Of a DNA stretch of 64,000 nucleotides, positions 36,030 to 47,269 are shown one piece after another. The notes under the pieces are model-generated. The model had not been told where the DNA came from. It saw nothing but the letters and a program-made list of their open reading frames with translations, and ran no database searches. Every line of letters begins with the position of its first letter. The first letter of the stretch is position 1. The DNA is from Flammulina velutipes. Its lineage: Eukaryota; Basidiomycota; Agaricomycetes; Agaricales; Physalacriaceae. Location: NCBI GenBank assembly GCA_011800155.1, contig CM022378.1, positions 1,798,001-1,862,000 on the forward strand, read 5' to 3'. The translations under genes were made by a program, and so were the position numbers.

Positions 36030-36335
36030 ACAAACCTCAACAAACGACGTTGTGGATCTACTGCCACTTTAGCCTATGGAACCACCTCTTGCGTGGTCGA
36101 AATCTCGTCCTGCGTTGGCACCTGGTCATGGTGGATATTGGTCGTGTTGATAAGTACCGCATCCATATATTCCCTGGCCGCCCAACAGAAATCGTTGAAT
36201 TTGGTTCGGGCATATAAATCTATGAAAATGAGTATCAGCGTGATACAGCAGGAAGTACCACCACCTGGGTCGATGATAACTCCAGACACTCGACTTGCCT
36301 TTGCACGGATCATCAACGTTTGTCTCTCCAACGCA
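36030..36335 (-). pseudogene. Y-Z fusion remnant, module D
   Basis: Same deletion junction as in module C: GVIIDPGGG with its donor faces the Z acceptor TTTTCATAG, and the following exon encodes DLYARTKFNDFCW and EYMDAVLINTTN. Because the junction is shared, the deletion happened once, before C and D separated. Confidence 0.5.
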
Positions 36336-36724
36336 CCGCCATGTCAAGCTTCATGCTTTATGGCTCAACGCCCGCGCCCAGAAAGAATCCAAGGGTATGC
36401 TGCACCTGGACATAGTACGCCGGCAATAGCATCCCTCCTGCAATAGCTTGCACGTTATCCATATATTTCTATGTACCAGTCAGTCAAACATCTGTCATTG
36501 GAAAATCGAAAAGACGCACAGAAACACAACCTTTACACTGGTTCTTCGTAAAGACACTCCCGTTGCAGGACAGCATTTCCAATGATTCAGAGACGTCGGT
36601 CGAGAAAAGTGGTGATAGAAAGTCGCGTAGGCAATTTGGATTGGCCGTCGAGCAGTTTATCGAAACCAGTCGAGCAGCCGGGATATGCTTCCTGCATTTT
36701 TTTGATGTATACAGCACTGGGTAG
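36336..36724 (-). other. module spacer D
   Basis: Homologous to 3248-3640 and 31276-31670; no gene. Confidence 0.5.
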
Positions 36725-37065
36725 CTACTCGTGGACGCCCGGTGGTAGAGACACTGGTTTTCCAAAAGGATGCTCCTTACGCGCCTGCTGCAGTAGGTTG
36801 TCCAGTCCTTTCTCCTCCAGAGATTTCTGCATAACACGCAGGGTTAGCCAAGGACGAAGCTCTACGATGAGCAGTTAACGCACCTGCACACACTCCTTGT
36901 ACGATATCCAAAGAGCTCCGCACTTCGACTCAAATTCATCAGCTTTCTGGTTCCGCGGGAAGATGTCGATTGTGAGCGGTCCAAATAGTCTTTGAACCAG
37001 ACGTTGAAGCAGTAATCGTAGGCTTGCTTCAGTTGCGTGCATTCTGCAACAAGATTGTCGGACAT
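36725..37065 (-). pseudogene. Mdm35/TRIAP1-like gene, copy 3 (frame broken between motifs)
   Basis: Motif 1 (CTQLKQAYDYC in MSDNLVAECTQLK...) and motif 2 (RNQKADEFESKCGALW, then SYKEC) are both well preserved and very family-like, as is exon 2 (KSLEEKGLDNLLQQARKEH). They are in different frames, the shift falling near DYLDRS (about 36990). An unrecognised intron is possible, but I see no good GT-AG pair in the short interval. Of the three copies it retains the most ancestral-looking linker. Confidence 0.6.
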
Positions 37066-37336
37066 GGACGTCGCAGGAAGACGGTCAACCGGGCCGGAAC
37101 GTCCCGTGCAATGTGGCGTCAGCTGCCCGTTATCACGCAAATCAAAGAGCCAAAATAAATGCATGCATTCAAAGTCTGAAGCAACGGAAATAGGAAGAAA
37201 TGTCGACTGAACGGAAATCTGCGTAGGATTTTCTGGTATAAGAATAAGGGGCGTCAAACCAAGTTGAATGTAAGGTGGTATTTAGCAGCGGACTGTGTGA
37301 ACAATCTATTCACTGCATTCAACGCGTTTTTGCAGC

Positions 37337-37867
<531 letters not shown>

Positions 37868-38850
37868 GGTGAAGATATTGATGAATAAAGGTTGACTAGA
37901 GCAGTGAAGAAAGGGTGAAACTGGTTGTTGGAATACTGTCCGTTCTCAAGATGCTTTTATACCTCCAGAACCCTTACCTTTGTTTGAGCAGACCGTGCAC
38001 GACGTCCAGGGTGCGTTCTTGTAAATTAAAGATGAAGGAGTCGGAGATACTAAACATACCATCTTGCTGTCACGCACCAGTAGGGTAGCAAAGCTGGCAG
38101 AACATCGCCAAGAATGAAGATCATGCTTCGTTCATCGTGGCGACGATACCGACACGAGTCCATGAACACGTACCATTCATTTTCGCTTCCAGGACGTTCG
38201 TCGCCCTACGATTGGTCGTTCAAGTTCATTTGCAGGTTATAGACGTGACATGCATAATGGCCCTTGAACAACACAAGAGAAAGAGAGTCAAATCGTCGAT
38301 CGAGTCCCGAGACACGAAGCGGTCCAGTGGCCAGCATTCTAGTGATAGATTTGAGAATATAGTCCAAGTTGTACGAGCAGTTGAACCAGGATTGAAAGAA
38401 AAGATGGAATTGAGATGGAAGTATTTTGATGGAAGTGTGGACCCACTTGGGTCTCTAGAGCCAAATCGATGACTAATGGTGGCGCACATACACCAACTTC
38501 CAACGTGTCTTGATGTTGTTCATATCACAATGGATCCAACGTTGCGTATTAAGATATTAGATTACGAGCTCGAGATTACAATACTAGACGATAACATTAC
38601 GATAGGATATATAATACCGGAAGAAGGGAGAAACATATCTAGAGAATTATGCGAACAGTAAACTAAATAACCCAAGAATCCAGAACAAGACAGATAGCGA
38701 AGACTGGGACAAGGCGATCCACATCCAAGAAGACAGAAGGCTCTGCCGGGTATAAGGTGACGGGGACGGAAAGGGGAAGCGGCTGGCCTGCACGCAATAG
38801 ACAATCACGAATCCGATTCCTAGCCAGGAAAAACTCGTTGTCGACAACGC
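37868..38850 (-). other. hydrophobin 4 promoter and X 3' block
   Basis: TATAAAA (minus) at 37955-37961, about 88 bp before the ATG, in the shared context. Further upstream is the conserved hydrophobin 5' region, then from about 38530 the X 3' block. Diverged from the copy 2/3 tract by indels around 38250-38480. No gene. Confidence 0.6.
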
Positions 38851-38851
38851 C

Positions 38852-38884
38852 ACTGCCGGACTATGGATGCGCCAGTCCGGCAGT
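38852..38884. repeat. module hairpin, copy E
   Basis: Same perfect 11-bp stem and 11-nt loop. Confidence 0.85.
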
Positions 38885-38950
38885 AGCTTACGGGGGGCTT
38901 GGAAGCTGCGATTTAGGACCGCCCGGAGAACCGTAGTAACCGGGCTAAGT

Positions 38951-40608
38951 CTACACAGCACACGAGACGTCGACTCGAGGTGGGTCCTGCAGAGGGGATA
39001 ACTGATGCGTCAGAATCGCCCCCACAGGATTGGCTCCACCAGTCGCGTAAGTCTGCCCCCCTTCGAAACTTGAGTGGTCCAGGCGGGGATGGGTCCAGAT
39101 GTCGAGGCGGCAGGACGTGTTAGTAAGGTGTCCGCGTCGGTCTGGAATGTGTGTTAGTGTTGAAGAGAGAATAATGGGATGAGAGTCGTACCAGTAAGCA
39201 GAAGCAATGAACGAATCTCAGAAGTGAATCGGCCTAATAGTCCCAGTCTTGCGTAACTAGTCGGCGGGTTAGGATCCAAGAAGATGAAAATGAAAACGAA
39301 AACATACCGACTGCGTCGTCGATGATCATGGGACGCTCGTCCAGTCCATTGGCAAACGTGCCATACGAAATATCCACTGCGAGGTGGCACCAGTTGAATC
39401 CAACATCCTCAACCCGCGGACTAACGGCGCCCAAGGTATTCTGTATGTGTTTTCGTGGTGGTGCCTCCTCGACTTGTTGCCAGTTCTCCTTTGATGACGT
39501 GCTTCGACGTGTCGGTCGGGTTGATCTCCCGACTACTTTGCGTTGCGTCGAAGCGGGTCGCGAAGGATGAACCGGTATTGGCAGTTGCCCAAGGGCTAAT
39601 GAGAAAGTCAGAATTGAAGTTGTGAAAGGAAAGATTACATACCACTCGTGCCGTTGCAAATCTTGCGACGCTTGTCCAAATCTTTGGCAAAGTCGTTATA
39701 GGAAACATCTGCGTGTTTCCGGAAATCGTCGTTGCCCAGTGGCTTTGTACTAAGCTTCTCCTGGGTAGACGACAACCATCGTCCGGAATACGATGTTGGT
39801 CGCTTCGCCGTCTTCTTTGTCTCCCTCGGGTGCGAAGGCTGGAATAAGATAGGTAAGGGAATAGCGGATCGTGCTGATTCCTTCGGAATCCCATTGCGAC
39901 CCTTTGTCCGTGTGGCTCTCTGGAGAGGCTTGAAGATATACGGAGAAGGAATGGGCGAAAGTGATGGTGAATGGGGGGACGGGAGGGCTGAAAATTCGGT
40001 TATGACCGGTGCGTTCTCGACGACGACGCTGTGAACTGCGACTTGGTAGAGACGATAAGGAAGATCCGTCTGAGGAACGACGAGTTCGCGGGGGAGCCAA
40101 CGCAAGCTGGCGTCGTCTTCGTACTCTTCTTCTTCCTCTTCCTCTTCTTCGTCCTCGTATACCTCCTCTTTGAACCAATTACGGCAGAAGTCAAGGTTGA
40201 CCTCGGGCTCGACAACAATAACCGTAGACATCGGCATCGGCAAGTTCACCGCGACTAGTTCTTTGAAGATCGTCGAGGCAGGCGGCCAGGTCGAGGTCTT
40301 GGTGAAGTCGGGGAGCTGCTCCCAGACCAAGATCTGCTCCTGCTGTACCTCGGGTGACTGACTCTCCAATATCTTGCGGCACTTGACTCGCCACATGAAT
40401 GGGAGGCCTTGAACTCGAGCCTCCGTCTCAGGACTGAGACGAGAGGGTGATACGACTTCTGAGGGGTCATATTAGGAGTCATGTAAGAGGAGATAATGAA
40501 CAGCGAGCTCGTACCAAGAACCTTCGGACCAGAGAACTTGGTCCGTTGCTTGAAGCAGTTCTTGATCGACCTAGAAACGGCTGTGCAGAAGGAAGGTGCG
40601 ATGGACAT
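38951..40608 (-). CDS. gene X, copy E
   Basis: Same exon layout as B. The large exon is open and starts after an intron beginning GTACGAGCTC. It has a longer Glu run and VVPQTDLPYRLYQVAVHS, where the D-H-L-P-P-R-F wording of B-D is replaced; copy A shares this LPHRL-type variant. Ends at 38951 (long form) or 39234 (early acceptor). Length differences between copies are concentrated in the acidic run. Confidence 0.65.
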
Positions 40609-40929
40609 GATAACAAAAGGCGATAGGCGTGCTAAGATGATGAATGTGCGGGTTCAAGATGGGAGAGACATTTTGTCAACCTGTCTCAAATAACAGTCAA
40701 CGATCGGGATTTCCTCGTGAAAATTTCTTGATCTGCTTGAACGACACCACGAGCATGGACCTGAGGCGTGTATGGATGCGGCGACTCGCCGAGAGTCGTC
40801 CAGATTCGCCGTTCGAGGAAAGGACAGGATGTCTCTATGCGTTAGGCGAAGAAAGCTACAAAGAAAACACGCCAAATTTGATCCCGGCTCCGACGGAGGC
40901 AGATCGAACTCGGAGTCAACAAAACAGTT
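40609..40929 (-). other. upstream region of gene X copy E
   Basis: Conserved X 5' flank; no gene. Confidence 0.5.
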
Positions 40930-42027
40930 CATTCGTCAGAGAGAACAAGTCCTAAGTAGTACACTTTTGACGGGTATCAGCACCCAACTCGCCTTCGAAG
41001 GTAAAGAAATGCGCACCATTCTAAATATGTCGTGGATACCCTGCCAATAAGCGCTTCAGCCTATGGAACCACCTCTTTCGTCGTCAAAATCTCGCCCCGC
41101 GCCGGCGCCTGGTTATTGGTCGTACGTCCATATATTTTCTGGACGCCAAACGGAACCCGTTAATGAATAAGTAGATGCGCTGTGGAACCAAGTCTACAAG
41201 AACGAGTATTAGCGTGATATAGCAGTAACATTGGAAGAAACGAACCACGCAGAGCAGTTATTTGGGGATGTCCTAATTGGAGGCAGACGCCGATCCTCCT
41301 CCTGAGGTGGACAAGATACGGTAGCAGCCGCCGGAATGATTCTTGAAGGTAGGTGCGCGCCTAGCACGTCGTCGCCAGTCTGAATAGCGGGATCATAAGC
41401 CTTCTCGGACTCGGGGTCTTGAGTAGGCGGAGTGGAGGACCTGGTGGGGACTTGGGATAAGGGTAGCACCTATGGCTGGATAGCAGGTGCGCGTATGGTG
41501 AGGACGAAACGATCATGTCCATCCTGCGCAGGTGTCCAACGTCGTATGCACAGTTGGCGAGAAGGGAGCGGTCGACTGTCTCCAAGATGAATGCTGTCTG
41601 TCGAAGAGAAGTGATCCGTCCGACGCGCGGAAACTAATCCAGCTCTGGGGGCGAGGGCGTCGGAGTCTCCTTTGCACAGGTCTGGTAGACCGTTTCCCCC
41701 TGCCCATCTTCGTCCGCGCAGCATGCCACCTCTGGTTTCATCCCGTCTCTCCTTCCTGCCAGTCTCCGTCCGCGTGGGAAGGATCCCACTTGACAATGCA
41801 TTCGCCTCGTCCAAGTCGAACGCGTCATTGCCCCACAATATCAGCTTTCGCCGTCCTTCCGCCCGACCTTGGCGTAGAGTTGACTTCGCGCCCGAGGGTC
41901 GTTGGTAGGAGATGGCCCTAGTGTAGCTGATGAATAGGGAGTAGCGAAGATGGAATTTTGAGCCTGCAGTTTGAACATCTTGCGTTGGAGGTGTGGAGTA
42001 TGGATAGTCACGGGAAATGCCGTGCAT
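40930..42027 (-). pseudogene. gene Z, copy E
   Basis: The longest Z copy. Blocks in order: GGMLRGRRWAGG or, in the adjacent frame, CCADEDGQGETVYQTCAKE; then TVDRSLLANCAYDVGHLRRM; then STPPTQDPESEKAYDPAIQ; then the acceptor CTTGTAG with little coding character after it. Frames change between blocks more often than simple introns explain. It matches 5060-5990 throughout and lacks the deletion of modules C and D. Family not recognised. Confidence 0.45.
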
Positions 42028-42412
42028 ATCAGTGCATATCCTTCTTCAAGATCAAATACGATGCTCTGGGGTATCTAGCCAAAGCAGTCACCGGACAATC
42101 AAGGTCAGAATAACCTTACTGCTTATTCAAGTATGCCAAAGTTTTGGCCTTCTCTAACTCAATATCCAATTACAGCCGTCACCTTGAAGCCCCCACTGCG
42201 ACTTGACTCAAAGCTTAAGCGCTCGTAGCTCATTAATATAGGGCGCACGCCGCAATGCTCAAATGAGCGCATTGCCATTTGTCGGTCCAATGCTATAGTA
42301 AAGCCTACACGATCACCACATTACTTGGTCCTCTTCGTCTAAACTCTATTGTTCAGTATCATCCTCTTCCGAACCCTCCCCAGCTAAAACCTCTTTGCGT
42401 AATCTCGATGTC
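42028..42412. other. intergenic
   Basis: No gene seen. 3' flank of the F-box gene and upstream end of the module array. Confidence 0.45.
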
Positions 42413-44077
42413 CTATACGGCAAGGTGTTCTTCAGGCCATCCATTCACAGCCTCATACCACCCATCCACCATCTCCCGTACCTCCCCCTCACTACTCGAC
42501 CCCGCCATCGGAGCAAACTCGCATGCCGAACGACACTCCCCAGCGATAATCCGACGCTTCAACCCAGGATAAACATCCACCTCCACCTCCGGCTGGATCC
42601 TCTTCCTATACTCCCGAAAAGCCAACACCAGCCTCGTGTCAGGCGTATGTATCTTCAGCGTCTCCAGCGTCTCAAGGTTAAACAGCACATACGGAGCCTC
42701 CTCCTGATATTCAATCGGATAATTCATGTAATAGATGAAATGCCCCGTAGGATCCCGGATATCGAGGTACCTAACCGACTCGAGCATCCGGACGAAGCCC
42801 AGTGCGAATGGAGGGTCGCGTAGTACGTCCTCCCCCGTCTTCGTGTCCTTCACCCATATCTTCAGGTCATCCACTTGGATCCTGGACTCGACCCATGGCT
42901 GTTCGATATCCCTACGGAGAATAGTGCTGGGCCGCAGACTCTTGGAGTCTCCATTGAATACCACACAATCCAAGGTGAGACGTTCCAGATCGTATATGGG
43001 ATACCATTCCATCACCTGCGTGAGTAAATCCTCATCATACACCTCAGCTTCTTTGATGAGCGCTTGCATCTTCGTTGGTGGGAGTCGGGCTTTGAAACCA
43101 GATAAGACACGCCCGTTGGTGATGCTGAGTTCCAACAAGTTCGGGGCTATCAAGACTCCGAGGAATATCGTCACCGCGGCTGTTGAATTTGAGGGGTGGC
43201 CGGTGTATCGCAAGGTTAATGACCGGAGAAGAGTGAGCTCTATAGGCCCCCAGTGGAGAGAATCATGCGCGAAGTCATACACAAAATCCGAGAGCTCGAG
43301 GACTTGTAGTGTTCGGGACAAGAGGCGTAGGACGTCAGCTGGGTGGATGGCAGTTGCCGGTGGATGGTCGACGTGGACGTATTGGTTAACGAGTCGGAGC
43401 TCAGTGAGGTTTGTGAGGGGGAACCGGGCCCAGTCGAGGGGAACACCGATGATGGTCACATCCGCGAGTGCGGGATACATTCTGGATCCCCAGGCGTTGA
43501 TGAGGGTGTTTCGGTGGGCTTTGTCGATAGCACCATTGTATACGCTCAGTGGGCATTGCAGAAGGATTGGATATGGATTTGGGATGTTCTCCTCGATGGG
43601 ATCGAAGAATATGGCACCCTTGTTGTTGAAGGGGATGAGCTTGTCGTTCATTACGAAGGTGAGTGTGTGAAGGAGCGGCATGGAGAGTTGGGCTTGAGAG
43701 CACAAGGCGGAGATGAAATGCTTGCGGAAAACTCCCTCGACGTGGAGTGAGGCGATGCGACGGGCTTCGTGGTCGAGGATGTATGGGATGAAGGCAAAGT
43801 GGGATATATCGACGTCTTTGTCATCAGGTAGTATAACAGAGATGTTGAGTGGACGTTTGTTTGATCTTTGGAGCGTGATTAACGTTACGGCTAATGTTGA
43901 GTGTTCGTCGATGACGACGTCCGTCCACATGTCTGACGTGGTCAAGACGAGTTTGTTCCATGCTTTACATACGAGACGCAATTTTTGGCGGGAATAGTCG
44001 AAATCTCCGTGGTAATGCAGGATTACGTTGATAATCTCGATGGGTAGGGCTCGTTGAATCGCGTATAGTGGGTACAT
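42413..44077 (-). CDS. F-box/LRR-type protein, paralogue 1
   Basis: Single exon, 554 aa. Residues ~9-50 (LPIEIINVILHYHGDF, KLRLVCKAWNKLVLTTSDMW) form an F-box, followed by leucine-rich segments (LTELRLVNQYVHVD, LQVLELSDFVYDFAHD). Clearly paralogous to the gene at 50276-51922 over the whole length, with shared C-terminal wording (EVDVYPGLKRRI here, EVDVHPGTKRRI there; MVDGWYEAV). Likely SCF substrate adaptor; target unknown. The two paralogues lie in opposite orientation about 6 kb apart. Confidence 0.82.
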   Translation of the reverse strand: MYPLYAIQRALPIEIINVILHYHGDFDYSRQKLRLVCKAWNKLVLTTSDMWTDVVIDEHSTLAVTLITLQRSNKRPLNISVILPDDKDVDISHFAFIPYILDHEARRIASLHVEGVFRKHFISALCSQAQLSMPLLHTLTFVMNDKLIPFNNKGAIFFDPIEENIPNPYPILLQCPLSVYNGAIDKAHRNTLINAWGSRMYPALADVTIIGVPLDWARFPLTNLTELRLVNQYVHVDHPPATAIHPADVLRLLSRTLQVLELSDFVYDFAHDSLHWGPIELTLLRSLTLRYTGHPSNSTAAVTIFLGVLIAPNLLELSITNGRVLSGFKARLPPTKMQALIKEAEVYDEDLLTQVMEWYPIYDLERLTLDCVVFNGDSKSLRPSTILRRDIEQPWVESRIQVDDLKIWVKDTKTGEDVLRDPPFALGFVRMLESVRYLDIRDPTGHFIYYMNYPIEYQEEAPYVLFNLETLETLKIHTPDTRLVLAFREYRKRIQPEVEVDVYPGLKRRIIAGECRSACEFAPMAGSSSEGEVREMVDGWYEAVNGWPEEHLAV

Positions 44078-44640
44078 GATTTCTGATGAATATGTTCAAG
44101 TTAGTCCCTAGGTGCATCGGATGGGTAGAGCTGGGCAAATACCTGAATACTCTTTCAGCTTAAGGCGCATGAGAGATGGTTGTAGTAAGATTCCTGGCTG
44201 CCGTCGCGCTTTAAAGAGGAATTAAATACATATAATTTTGTCACGTGCAACTCGCGTGAGAACAATGGACCTTCCGTCTTCTTCTGGGTTGGGACCATCG
44301 TGGCGATCCTTGTACCATCTACGTAGCGTCAAACAAATATTGTATTATCGTGTCGTCATGACTACGTAGCTCAGGCGAGGTGAATGGTGGCTTGCAATTC
44401 CAATGGCGATTCGTGGGAATCGATCAATTCTGGACCTATTTGGTCTTTTACCCATCGATGTCCCGGATTTCTTCTCCTTCGCAGTACAAAGGCTATGCAC
44501 ATGATGCAGGTTTACACAGAGATTCTAAAGCGAGTCTTTTAATGGTAGATATGGGGCGTATAGGAATCCGAATGTGTTTCAAAGTTGCGGGTTGGATGAA
44601 GAGCAAGAGACTACAATACTTTATGCGAATAGTAAAAGTG
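44078..44640. other. intergenic, module edge
   Basis: Upstream region of the F-box gene, then decayed module sequence. No gene. Confidence 0.4.
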
Positions 44641-45250
44641 ACACTACTGGAATTCGACATCCTCAACCTGCCGACTAACGACGTTCTGGGTTGTCGGTAT
44701 TTGCCTTCGTCGTGCCGCCTGTGACGACCGTCGAGTTGATACCTCGACCATTTTGCATTTCGTCGAACCAGAAACTGGCGCTTGCCCAAAGGCTATAGAG
44801 AAAGTCAGAAAAGAGCCTGCCGAAGCGCAGAGAGAATATCATACCTTGCCCACAGGCATCGGAGGAGTTTCCCGAGTTGATTCGGGGGTCTAGTGGCTTG
44901 GCCTGTGTAGACGATAGCCATCGCCTCGAGTAGGATATTGGCCGGCTCGCCGTCTTAGGCTGGAATACAGATGGCGGATCACGAGGCTCGGCGAGCAGGC
45001 TGGCGAGAAGTCGTGCAAAATGGGGGTTCAGAATGGGAGAGGCATTTTCATCAGCAGAGAGCTGGATCTCCTTGTGAAATTGATTCAACGAGGAGGTGAG
45101 CCAAGGCGTGCATGGATGCAAGAGTCGTCCATATTCGCCCTTCGAGGGAGATACACCGAGGCGAAGAATGCAACCAGGCGAGAATTGATCCCGGCGGAAA
45201 CGGGCGCGGAGGCGACAGTTTATAAAATCAAGTCGTTTATTCACTAGTGT
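44641..45250 (-). pseudogene. gene X, copy F with 5' flank: heavily decayed
   Basis: Minus-strand matches to X include RPISYSRRWLSSTQAKPLD (X: RPTSYSGRWLSSTQEKL) near 44900-44960, an intron-like GTATGATATTC, and ASFWFDEMQNGRGINS. Stretches with GGCATTTTCATC and ATTCGCCCTTCGAGG resemble the X 5' flank. Most of the acidic exon is missing. This marks the right-hand limit of the amplified region. Confidence 0.6.
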
Positions 45251-47269
45251 TTCATTATGAGCACCCAGCTTGCGTTCTGAGTCAAATACGCACCTGCACC
45301 ATTCCGGATCCAAGTCGAAAACACGTATCCTCTCCACCATCGTCGCGACCATGGTGCAGGCGTGCCCTGCAGCACAAATCAGTCAAGCCTCTATCGTTGA
45401 AAATGGGAGGAAGCATACAAACAAGTGCACCGAACGCTTGGCCCCAAAAGAGGATTTCCAACTTCCCATCCTTCTCTGCGTTGGATGCGTCTGATCTCCT
45501 CCGTACACCATTCCCAGCTAAGACTATAGCCTTGCATCCTTCAGAGGACGGCAATTCCGCGTCCCTGTCTCCTTCCTGCTACTCTTCGACTACGCAGCGC
45601 TGATCCTCGCGGGAATGGGGACGCAGGCGGCCTGAAAGCAAGGGACGTTCTCCGTTTTTGAGCCGTCGTATCGATGGACGAATGCCTGGATGCGCGCCAT
45701 TCACGACGTAGGAGAGGCGTAGAAATCTGCGGAAACGAAATGTTTGGTGTCAGGGTAACTAGGCGGTACGATTGGAGGAGACGAACCCCATAGAGGTCCT
45801 GCGTGCAACTTCATCCAGCCTCCGCAGAGCCTCCTTCCTCTCGGGGAGGCATGGAGGAAGGGCGTATCATGTTCGTCGCCAGCTGACAGAGTCCATCGGG
45901 AGAGGTTGAGCGCCCAGCATAATGTTACGCGCATACATGGCGGGTGCGATGCGACGAAGTGGTGGTTGGTGGGTTATATGCGGGGCGAAGTCGGAGCGGC
46001 CACCTCCATCCAGTCCAGCAGGGCAGGCTGTCGTCTTCGTCTATGGTCAAATTGGAGGGAGATGCTCATCCAGGTCGGAGATACGATGTGCGGGGTCGTT
46101 CGAGTCTTGTGCCACTGTCTGCCAGATATGTAGGACGCGATGAACTGCGCGGACGACTTTAGCATGCTTAAATAAGCAGCAAAGTAAGTCTGGTACATAC
46201 CCTACGCGCTGATACCACAGAGCAGTCATGGAAGGACGATACATGAGACGCTGCGCCTGAGGATGGTGGAAGGAAGAGAGTCACGGGAATTGCCGCGCAC
46301 GTCGTTCTTCACTCACCTCCAAGTCCAATCCAAGATTCGTATGCCAATTGCTCGAACGGCTATGAGGCCCTTACTATGCTTTGTGCGCGCCTTCAATACA
46401 CACGCTGGAGAATTCTACGACTATTGGTTTCTGTGCAAGGCCCGCTCTGGTTCACATTTTGTTTCGAGCCTCCCTGTGGCCCCGTCCTTCTCGTCGCATT
46501 TGTTGTAAACGTTCTACAGAGGCGACCGTAGCCATGCAGTGGTCATCATAACATCGAGCGCTGATCCTTTGACTACGTTGATCATTGAACAGTCATTGCA
46601 GCGCGGAAGCAACCAGAGGGTAAGCGCTTGTGTTTCAGCTCGATAGACTGATTCGCGTAGTGAGGAGGTCAATCAGCTCATATGTGCTTCCAACTTGCGC
46701 TATACACACTGATGTTTATCAGATAAGCGTCGCGGCGGACTCGGACCTCGGAGATGCTCTCCGCTTCAACCTTTACACCTTGGTCTTTTGATCCTTCTCG
46801 TTAACTTCATGTGGATCATCCGAGTGTCGAACGCCACGTACCATACCTCTGGTGCATACAGTATCACCACCTGTCCGAATTGACAAGCACCGACAGACAC
46901 CAAGTTGAATCCCCGGCGCCAAAGTTAACGTATACACTGATCATCTCTCCACCAATGCGCCAAAGCACTGATTAATTCCCATACCATACTATAGGCCTCA
47001 ATTGCCCGACCGCACTCGTGCTTCTTCTGAGTCCTCACCGCAAATCATATCGCCAAGCCCCTTGTCCCACGCTGCTCGTTGCTGATGGCGCTTTTGATGG
47101 TTGATTTTCCGCGATGTGTTATATGTACATGATGCAGATCTCTGTTCTCTCATCCTTCGTTCTTTCCTTCCTTTCTCCCCTTCGTTTCGTCTTCGTTCTC
47201 TTTGGCTAGCGGGCTGCCACCTATTCATTCTTTATTTCTATTATCCATTCTTTTTACTACATCGACAAG
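45251..47269. other. decayed module remnants and intergenic DNA
   Basis: No intact gene. Around 45280-46300 weak similarity to block Z is suspected on the minus strand (context only). From about 46500 to 47269 the DNA looks unique and leads into the promoter of the secreted-protein gene (pyrimidine-rich TTCTTTCCTTCC near 47160). Confidence 0.4.

Noticed and set aside
42735..43670. 311-aa plus-strand frame opposite the F-box gene
   Set aside because: Ser/Arg-rich composition of an antisense shadow, while the minus strand has a clear F-box protein.
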